Shown here: piece by piece, positions 23,729-28,687 of the stretch
How the letters are laid out: each line of letters starts with the position of its first letter
Position numbering within the stretch: the first letter of the stretch is position 1
Assembly: GCA_026390015.1 (NCBI GenBank)
Contig: JAPLGS010000073.1
Span: forward strand, 55,055 to 92,623
Source: Chloroflexota bacterium
GTDB lineage: Bacteria; Chloroflexota; Anaerolineae; Anaerolineales; Villigracilaceae
Length of the DNA: 37,569 nt
Direction: 5' to 3'
Notes under the pieces: generated by a model
Seen by the model: the letters and a program-made list of their open reading frames with translations, nothing else
Told to the model about the DNA's origin: nothing
Database searches by the model: none
Position numbers and translations under genes: made by a program

Positions 23729-24028
23729 ATGAGTACGATTACCTATCCTTTTAGCCTTCCCAAACTTATTGACATTTGCCGCCGAAACGATGTTTCGATG
23801 GTGGGCGTCTTTGGTTCGATGGTGCGCGGAGAAGCGAAAAAAAATAGCGACATTGACTTGATCGTCCGATTTTCCAAACGCAAAAGTTTGTTGTCCATGG
23901 TTCGGTTTGAACGTGAGTTGGCGGAAACGCTTGGGCGGAAAGTTGATCTACTAACAGAAGCTTTCATCAGCCCGTACATGCGCGAACGGGTTTTGCAGGA
24001 AATGCAGGTGGTGTATGGCTCACGATGA
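23729..24028 (+). CDS. MNT-domain nucleotidyltransferase, MntA-type antitoxin
   Basis: 99 residues with the minimal nucleotidyltransferase motif GSX10DXD intact: G29-S30 (VFGSMVRGEA) and D41/D43 (SDIDLIVRF). LGRKVDLLTEAFISPYMRERVLQEM completes the fold. In type VII MNT/HEPN systems this protein transfers AMP groups onto the HEPN toxin and silences its RNase. The downstream HEPN gene overlaps it by 14 bases, the normal operon layout. Flanking 14-bp repeats and the AT-rich surroundings suggest acquisition by transfer. The antitoxin frame looks functional although its partner is frameshifted. Confidence 0.9.
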   Translation: MSTITYPFSLPKLIDICRRNDVSMVGVFGSMVRGEAKKNSDIDLIVRFSKRKSLLSMVRFERELAETLGRKVDLLTEAFISPYMRERVLQEMQVVYGSR

Positions 24029-24364
24029 AACCCTCTATTTGCGCCATGTTCTCGATGCAATGGATACAGTCGAAGAATATTTACTGGGCGTGAATGAAGA
24101 AAAATTCAAAAATACGCGCTTGATTCAGGATGGAGTCATTCGGCAAATTGAATCATCGGGGAAGCCGTTCGGCATGTTTCCAAAAACACCCGCAAATCGT
24201 ACCCGGAAATTCCGTGGCAAGATGTGGCAGGGATGCGCGATAAACTCATTCATGGTTATTTCGGTGTAGATATTGAAAAAGTATGGGATACAGCCCGTGA
24301 TGACCTGCCCATTTTACGGGAACAGGTGATGGGAATTCTAAAAGACTTCGGACAAAACATCTAA
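24015..24364 (+). pseudogene. HEPN toxin (HepT-type), frameshifted
   Basis: The first frame gives MAHDETLYLRHVLDAMDTVE through FKNTRLIQDGVIRQIE, a typical DUF86 HEPN start. At about 24151-24153 one A seems missing (ATTGAATC where ATT-GAA-ATC is expected). Reading on in the +1-corrected frame gives IIGEAVRHVSKNTRKSYPEI, then DVAGMRDKLIHGYFGVDIEK and LREQVMGILKDFGQNI, with a stop at 24362. The catalytic RX4HXY motif (R-DKLI-H-G-Y, 24236-24259) lies only in the shifted frame. The uninterrupted first frame ends after 84 residues without it. A natural loss of toxin, a sequencing error, or slippage would all look alike. Confidence 0.85.
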
Positions 24365-24381
24365 TTCAAGAACAAAAAAAT

Positions 24382-24405
24382 GCTCTTTTTCAAGAGCGTT
24401 ATTTG
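24382..24405. terminator. Possible terminator after the HEPN gene
   Basis: GCTCTT (24382-24387) and AAGAGC (24392-24397) pair with a 4-base loop; A run on the left and GTTATTTG on the right. Modest. Confidence 0.4.
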
Positions 24406-24463
24406 TAGCTAAAAAACTATTCCAATCTCAAACGGGATGAGACAGGTTGATTCTGACATGCAA

Positions 24464-24477
24464 AAGCCAGCTTCTGT
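24464..24477 (+). repeat. Short direct repeat right of the MNT/HEPN pair
   Basis: AAGCCAGCTTCTGT, 13 of 14 bases as at 23631-23644, directly abutting copy B of the MFS leader repeat. Confidence 0.5.
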
Positions 24478-24555
24478 TTTTATTTTGGAGTATGATTGCC
24501 CGAACTTCCCTTAACCTGAAAGGCAATCATGTCACGTAATCGAATCATTCTCGTC
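24477..24555 (+). repeat. Direct repeat, copy B: native MFS leader and first nine codons
   Basis: 77 of 79 bases match 21365-21443. Here the coding part continues into the MFS gene (-10 TATGAT at 24491-24496). Confidence 0.93.
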
Positions 24556-26007
24556 ACCATTGGTATCATGCTCAGCCTGTTCCTCGCTTCGATGGAAGCG
24601 ACTGTCGTTGCAACCGCCATGCCGACCATCGTCGGTCAGCTGGGCGGGCTGGAGCATTACTCGTGGGTATTTTCAGCCTTCATGCTGGCTTCCACCACAT
24701 CTGTTCCGCTGTATGGAAAACTCTCGGATATTTATGGCCGCCGCCGAATCTATGTGATTGCGATGGCGCTCTTTCTTGTCGGCTCGGTCATGAGCGGACT
24801 TGCAATCAACATGACGCAACTCATCTTCGCGCGCGCTTTGCAGGGACTCGGCGCGGGCGGAATCCAACCGTTGGCATTTATCCTGATCGGAGAGATGTTC
24901 AGCTTGCAGCAGCGCGCCAAAATGCAGGGACTTTTCTCGGGCGTGTGGGGCTTCTCTTCCATTGCGGGGCCGCTGCTCGGCGGATTCATTGTGGATAAAT
25001 TTTCGTGGCATTGGGTCTTTTACATCAACGTACTTCCGGGTCTACTTGCTGCGGCGCTGGTCGCTCTCGCTTGGCAGGAGCAGGCTCAAAGTCACGAACG
25101 ACCGAAAGTGGATTATCTCGGCGCGGTCTTGCTGACATCCAGTGTTGTCTCATTATTGCTTGGGCTGATGGAGTTCGGCTCCATTAATAGTTGGTCATTG
25201 CTCGCGCTCGCCCTCGCGCTCTTCATTGCGTTGATATGGGTCGAGAGCCGCGCCGCTGACCCGATCCTGCCGCTGCCCCTTTTCCGCGACCGGTTATTTC
25301 TCACCGCAGTTACGCACGGGGTCTTCACAGGTTGGGCGATGTTTGGCAGTGTCTCGTTCATACCGCTCTTTGTGCAATCGGTGTTCGGCACCAGCGCCAC
25401 GCAGGCCGGCATCACGATCACGCCGATGCTGTTAGGATGGGTGAGCGCCAGCATTATTGGCATGAGGTTGATCATGACGGTCGGGTATCGCAAGCTGGGG
25501 CTGGTCGGAACAACGGTCTTCGTGACGGGCGCATTCCTGATGACGCTGATCGGCGCGGGCTCGAGCCAGATCATCATGATGATCTTTGTAACCATAATGG
25601 GCGTGGGCATGGGGCTTTCGATCCCATCGTTTTTGGTGGCGGTGCAGACGACCGTGGAGCGGCGCAATCTCGGCACAGCCACTTCGATGCTTCAATTCAG
25701 CCGTTCGATCGGAGGGACTCTGGGAGTGAGTGTGATGGGCGCCGCCTTGAGCATTCGACTCGCCTCGAACTTGAGCGCCTCAAGTCTTGACCCGAAGCTG
25801 GTGACTCAAATCCTCGATCCTTTACCCGGCTCGCAGATCGTTGTGGATGCCGGCGTGCGTCTCGCAATGGCGAATGCAATTCATCTTGTCTTTGTGATCG
25901 CATTTATATCCGCTGCGCTTGGTTTATTGTCGGTCTTCTTCACTCCGCAGCGGGAACTAAAGGAAAAGCCTGTTGAAAGTGAATCTTTTCCACTGAGCAT
26001 GGATTGA
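24529..26007 (+). CDS. MFS multidrug exporter, DHA2 (14-TM) family
   Basis: 492 residues with about 14 membrane segments. SLFLASMEATVVATAMPTIV is the TM1 signature of EmrB/QacA-type exporters, GKLSDIYGRRRIYV is the A-motif in loop 2-3, and FARALQGLGAGGIQPLAF with GFSSIAGPLLGG covers the C-motif. Such proteins expel drugs or metabolites by proton exchange; the substrate is unknown. The tail is short and hydrophilic. The leader carries a hairpin over the AAAGG ribosome site and a TATGAT box. It is one of the two host genes between which the accessory island sits. A strong terminator follows. Confidence 0.93.
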   Translation: MSRNRIILVTIGIMLSLFLASMEATVVATAMPTIVGQLGGLEHYSWVFSAFMLASTTSVPLYGKLSDIYGRRRIYVIAMALFLVGSVMSGLAINMTQLIFARALQGLGAGGIQPLAFILIGEMFSLQQRAKMQGLFSGVWGFSSIAGPLLGGFIVDKFSWHWVFYINVLPGLLAAALVALAWQEQAQSHERPKVDYLGAVLLTSSVVSLLLGLMEFGSINSWSLLALALALFIALIWVESRAADPILPLPLFRDRLFLTAVTHGVFTGWAMFGSVSFIPLFVQSVFGTSATQAGITITPMLLGWVSASIIGMRLIMTVGYRKLGLVGTTVFVTGAFLMTLIGAGSSQIIMMIFVTIMGVGMGLSIPSFLVAVQTTVERRNLGTATSMLQFSRSIGGTLGVSVMGAALSIRLASNLSASSLDPKLVTQILDPLPGSQIVVDAGVRLAMANAIHLVFVIAFISAALGLLSVFFTPQRELKEKPVESESFPLSMD

Positions 26008-26028
26008 GCAGAAGATAAAATATCATTT

Positions 26029-26061
26029 ATAGACTGGCCAAGACCAGTCTATTTTTTTTTT
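26029..26061 (+). terminator. Strong terminator after the MFS gene
   Basis: ATAGACTGG (26029-26037) and CCAGTCTAT (26044-26052) pair around six bases, followed by nine or more T. Confidence 0.92.
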
Positions 26062-26137
26062 CGACCCCGTGCAAAAAAATCAAATCTAATATACAATAAG
26101 CGTGATAAATGTCACAAACAAACCCGGGAGGTTCCAT

Positions 26138-26635
26138 ATGACAAGCACACTCGATAATCTGAAAGAAGCATTTGCCGGCGAAAGCCAGGCGAATCAAAAG
26201 TATCGCGCATTTGCAAAAAAAGCAGAGCAGGATGGCTTTGCCAATATTGCGCGGTTGTTCCGCACCACCGCCGAGGCGGAACGGATCCATGCCGAGGGAC
26301 ATCTCAAGTCGCTGGAAGGTATCGGCAGCACGGCTGAAAACCTGCAGGCAGCCATCGCAGGCGAAACGCACGAAACAGAAAATATGTATCCGCCCATGTT
26401 TGCACAGGCCGAGGCTGAAGGTCATAAAGCCAAGCGTATGTTTGGCTATGCCCTGGAAGCGGAAGCTGTCCACGCCAAATTGTATCAACTGGCATTGGAT
26501 GCCGTTCAGCAAGGCAAGGATTTAACGGAAGTTGACTTCTATCTTTGTCCTGTCTGTGGGTACGTTGAGTTCGGCAAGCCGACGGACAATTGTCCGGTCT
26601 GCGGTACGAAGGCTGGTAAATTCACCCAAGTTTAG
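26138..26635 (+). CDS. Rubrerythrin
   Basis: 165 residues, a non-haem di-iron peroxidase that removes hydrogen peroxide in anaerobes and microaerophiles. Four-helix ligands are visible in AFAGESQANQKYRAFAKKAEQ, AEAERIHAEGH, AAIAGETHETENMYPPMFAQAEAEG and EAEAVHAKLYQ. The C-terminal rubredoxin-like domain holds CPVCGYVE and CPVCGTKAG, binding one iron by four Cys. The start at 26138 is chosen for its GGGAGG ribosome site; an upstream frame start at 26102 has none. A TACAAT box lies at 26092-26097. It suggests an oxygen-sensitive lifestyle. A terminator-like hairpin follows. Confidence 0.93.
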   Translation: MTSTLDNLKEAFAGESQANQKYRAFAKKAEQDGFANIARLFRTTAEAERIHAEGHLKSLEGIGSTAENLQAAIAGETHETENMYPPMFAQAEAEGHKAKRMFGYALEAEAVHAKLYQLALDAVQQGKDLTEVDFYLCPVCGYVEFGKPTDNCPVCGTKAGKFTQV

Positions 26636-26647
26636 TAATCTAAACTC

Positions 26648-26681
26648 AAAGGGCAGCGGCTGATCGGTCGAGACCCTTTTT
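26648..26681 (+). terminator. Terminator after rubrerythrin
   Basis: AAAGGG (26648-26653) pairs with CCCTTT (26674-26679), ending in five T. The 20-base interior can pair partly. Confidence 0.55.
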
Positions 26682-26698
26682 GTATTTCGGCGCAAGCC

Positions 26699-26726
26699 TT
26701 GACATCCCCTCGATTCTGCAGATAAT
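26699..26726 (+). promoter_or_regulatory. Promoter of the pheS T-box operon
   Basis: TTGACA (26699-26704), 16 bases, GATAAT (26721-26726), about 20 bases before the first T-box stem. Confidence 0.65.
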
Positions 26727-26744
26727 TACTGCAATTAAATCAAA

Positions 26745-27005
26745 GGCATTGACAGAGGAAAGTAAACTGGCAGAAGCCGCCAGAGATGTGCAAAGGAATC
26801 GTTGAAATTGCACTCGGCCAAAATCAGTTGAAGTTCCCTCTTGAGCCTCCCGAGTTAACACGTTGCAAGTTTGAACGTCAGTAGCTTGGGACGCGATCCA
26901 TGCGTTACCGGGAAGCCGATGAATGTCGGCGCAAATTGAATTTGGGTGGTACCGCGAGAACTCTCCCTCTCGTCCCATTATTTGTGGACGGGAGGTTTTT
27001 GTTTT
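26745..27005 (+). ncRNA. T-box leader, phenylalanine-specific
   Basis: This fills the 442-base gap between rubrerythrin and pheS. Lower stem I is AGAGG (26754-26758) with CCTCT (26837-26841); upper stem AACTG (26765-26769) with CAGTT (26825-26829). The specifier loop has the loop-E pattern AGTA/GAA and the codon TTC at 26834-26836 (Phe), matching the downstream genes. An apical hairpin of GTGCAA/TTGCAC type follows. The T-box itself, GGGTGGTACCGCG, is at 26944-26956. The terminator pairs 26966-26975 with 26986-26995, with TTTTTG after. Uncharged tRNA-Phe would stabilise the antiterminator and turn on pheS. Confidence 0.93.
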
Positions 27006-27006
27006 A

Positions 27007-27054
27007 GACTGTGGACGATAGACCATCATCTAGGAATTGCTATCGTTCACAGTC
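27007..27054 (+). repeat. Imperfect hairpin/heptamer repeat between T-box and pheS
   Basis: GACTGTGGACGATAG (27007-27021) and CTATCGTTCACAGTC (27040-27054) are complementary except one G-T position. The sequence also reads as a string of related 7-mers. It lies just after the T-box terminator and before the GGAGG of pheS. Confidence 0.6.
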
Positions 27055-27077
27055 CATCGTCATTTTTTGGAGGCAGT

Positions 27078-28136
27078 ATGTTGGATAAATTGAATGAGAT
27101 CGAAAAAGCCGCGCTGGAGGATCTATCGTCCATTACGGAGCAGACTGCTTTGGACGCGTGGCGCGTTTCAAATGTTGGGCGCAGTTCTCCGCTGATGCAG
27201 ATCTTTGCTGGTTTTGGGAAACTCTCAAAGGAAGAAAAACCAATTGTCGGGGCGGCTGCGAACCGTGTCAAAGTGGCGTTGGAATCCGCTTTGGAAGAAA
27301 AAACTCAAGCGGTGAAATATGCAGCGCTGGCGAAATCCTTATCCGAAGAAAAATTGGATATAACGTTGCCGGGACGCGAAGTCAACATCGGACGATTGCA
27401 TCCAGCCAATCAGCAATTGCGGCGTGTGCTGGCCATTCTCGCGGAGATGGGCTTTCAGGTGTACACCTCGCGCGAAGTTGAAACCGACGAGATGAATTTC
27501 CAAATGCTCAATTTTGCGCCGCATCACCCTGCGCGCGAAATGCAGGATTCCTTTTACGTGGAATCAGAAGGCCGCGAGGACAATCCCATTTTGATGCGCA
27601 CACATACCTCACCGGGACAGATCCGCGCGATGCGTGAAGCTGTGGCGACCAACCCGCAGAATCCGCCGCCGATTCGAATCGCGTTGCCCGGAATGTGTTA
27701 TCGCTACGAGCAGATCACGGCGCGTTCTGAAATTCAATTCAATCAAGTGGAAGGGCTGGCCGTTGGCGAAGGAATCACATTCGCGGATTTGAAAGGCACG
27801 CTGACAGATTTTGCGCGGCGCATGTTCGGCAAGGATGCGCGCGTTAGATTCCGCGCCTCGTATTTCCCATTCACCGAACCGTCCGCCGAAGTGGATGTGG
27901 AATGTTTTGTGTGCGGCGGCAAGGGCTGCCAGGTTTGCAAGAATTCCGGCTGGCTTGAAATTCTGGGCTGCGGCATGGTTCATCCGAATGTTTTACAGAA
28001 CGGCGGCTACGATCCCAAACGATACACAGGCTTCGCATTCGGCATGGGACCCGAGCGTCAGTTGATGCTGCGTAATAAGATCAACGATATTCGTTATTTC
28101 TGGGGCAACGACCTGCGCTTTTTGGAGCAGTTTTAG
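27078..28136 (+). CDS. pheS: Phenylalanyl-tRNA synthetase alpha subunit
   Basis: 352 residues. The N-terminal coiled-coil start is MLDKLNEIEKAALEDLSSI; the class II catalytic core shows NFQMLNFAPHHPAREMQDSFYV (motif 2-like region), RTHTSPGQIRAM and ALPGMCYRYEQITARSEIQFNQVEGLAVG. GKGCQVCKNSGWLEILGCGMVHPNVL and FAFGMGPERQLMLR contain motif 3. GGAGG lies seven bases upstream of the ATG; a longer frame starting at 26946 lies inside the T-box and is rejected. Normally pheT follows directly, but here a four-helix-bundle gene is inserted in between. Confidence 0.96.
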   Translation: MLDKLNEIEKAALEDLSSITEQTALDAWRVSNVGRSSPLMQIFAGFGKLSKEEKPIVGAAANRVKVALESALEEKTQAVKYAALAKSLSEEKLDITLPGREVNIGRLHPANQQLRRVLAILAEMGFQVYTSREVETDEMNFQMLNFAPHHPAREMQDSFYVESEGREDNPILMRTHTSPGQIRAMREAVATNPQNPPPIRIALPGMCYRYEQITARSEIQFNQVEGLAVGEGITFADLKGTLTDFARRMFGKDARVRFRASYFPFTEPSAEVDVECFVCGGKGCQVCKNSGWLEILGCGMVHPNVLQNGGYDPKRYTGFAFGMGPERQLMLRNKINDIRYFWGNDLRFLEQF

Positions 28137-28140
28137 AATT

Positions 28141-28170
28141 GTAGGAAGTAGGTGATTAGGAATTAGGAGG
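28141..28170 (-). repeat. Left short-period repeat flanking the four-helix-bundle gene
   Basis: A run of TAGG-type units (TAGGAAG, TAGGTGAT, TAGGAAT, TAGGAGG) just after the pheS stop. Its complement contains ATCACCT, the unit of the right-hand repeat, so the two flanks are in inverted orientation. Confidence 0.5.
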
Positions 28171-28176
28171 CTGGTT

Positions 28177-28656
28177 ATGACAGGCGATAAAGGTTTGGAG
28201 ACTTTGTTGGTTTGGCAAAAGTCTCTGGCGTTTGCTGTTGAAGTTTGCAAAACCATCCTACCCAAGATGCCCGTTCAAGAAATATGGTCGCTGAGTGATC
28301 AATTACGGCGTTCAGTGCAAAGCATCCCTGCAAATATTGCCGAAGGTTATGGCAGATTTTATTTTCAAGAAAGTGTCCGCTTTTGTTATATTGCAAGAGG
28401 TTCTCTTGAAGAAACATTTAGTCATTTGACTCTCGCACACAAACTTGATTATATGGATGACGAAACCTACAAACAACTTAATAACCAGATTATTGAGTTA
28501 CGAAGAATGATAAGCGGTTATATTTCTTTCCTGAAAGAAAGCAAACGCGGCGTATCTGAACCAGGCGCAAACCACCACGTCCAGGAAGACTCTCCAACCT
28601 ATATCATCAACACCGATTCTCCTGGTCCCCAATCACCTGATTACCCGATCACCTGA
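28177..28656 (+). CDS. Four-helix-bundle protein (23S rRNA-intervening-sequence/S23 type)
   Basis: 159 residues. LLVWQKSLAFAVEVCKTILPKMP, LSDQLRRSVQSIPANIAEGYGR, FCYIARGSLEETFSHLTLAHKLDYM and QLNNQIIELRRMISGYISFLKESK are the four helices of this family. Members occur inside 23S rRNA introns of Leptospira and Coxiella and beside diversity-generating retroelements (Avd), and as scattered single genes. They bind nucleic acid, but the role of lone copies is unknown. The last 15 residues (DSPGPQSPDYPIT) are translated from the right-hand octamer repeat, whose bases even supply the stop codon. It splits the pheS-pheT operon, which suggests recent insertion. No reverse transcriptase is nearby. Confidence 0.88.
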   Translation: MTGDKGLETLLVWQKSLAFAVEVCKTILPKMPVQEIWSLSDQLRRSVQSIPANIAEGYGRFYFQESVRFCYIARGSLEETFSHLTLAHKLDYMDDETYKQLNNQIIELRRMISGYISFLKESKRGVSEPGANHHVQEDSPTYIINTDSPGPQSPDYPIT

Positions 28657-28671
28657 TTACCTGATCCCCGA
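28632..28671 (+). repeat. Right octamer repeat flanking the four-helix-bundle gene
   Basis: Five consecutive 8-mers: ATCACCTG, ATTACCCG, ATCACCTG, ATTACCTG, ATCCCCGA. They overlap the end of the reading frame and stop 16 bases before the pheT start. Confidence 0.7.
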
Positions 28672-28687
28672 ATTTAAAGAGGAAATT

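Noticed and set aside
25113-25682. 189-codon minus-strand frame opposite the MFS gene
   Set aside because: Mirror frame of a well-supported membrane protein; no independent support.
26946-27077. 44-residue N-terminal extension of PheS
   Set aside because: It would be translated from the T-box and terminator RNA and has no homology to PheS.
28632-28671. CRISPR array
   Set aside because: Octamer units without spacers; no cas genes and units too short.
28137-28687. Diversity-generating retroelement
   Set aside because: The four-helix-bundle protein resembles Avd, but no reverse transcriptase or template/variable repeats are seen within the window.
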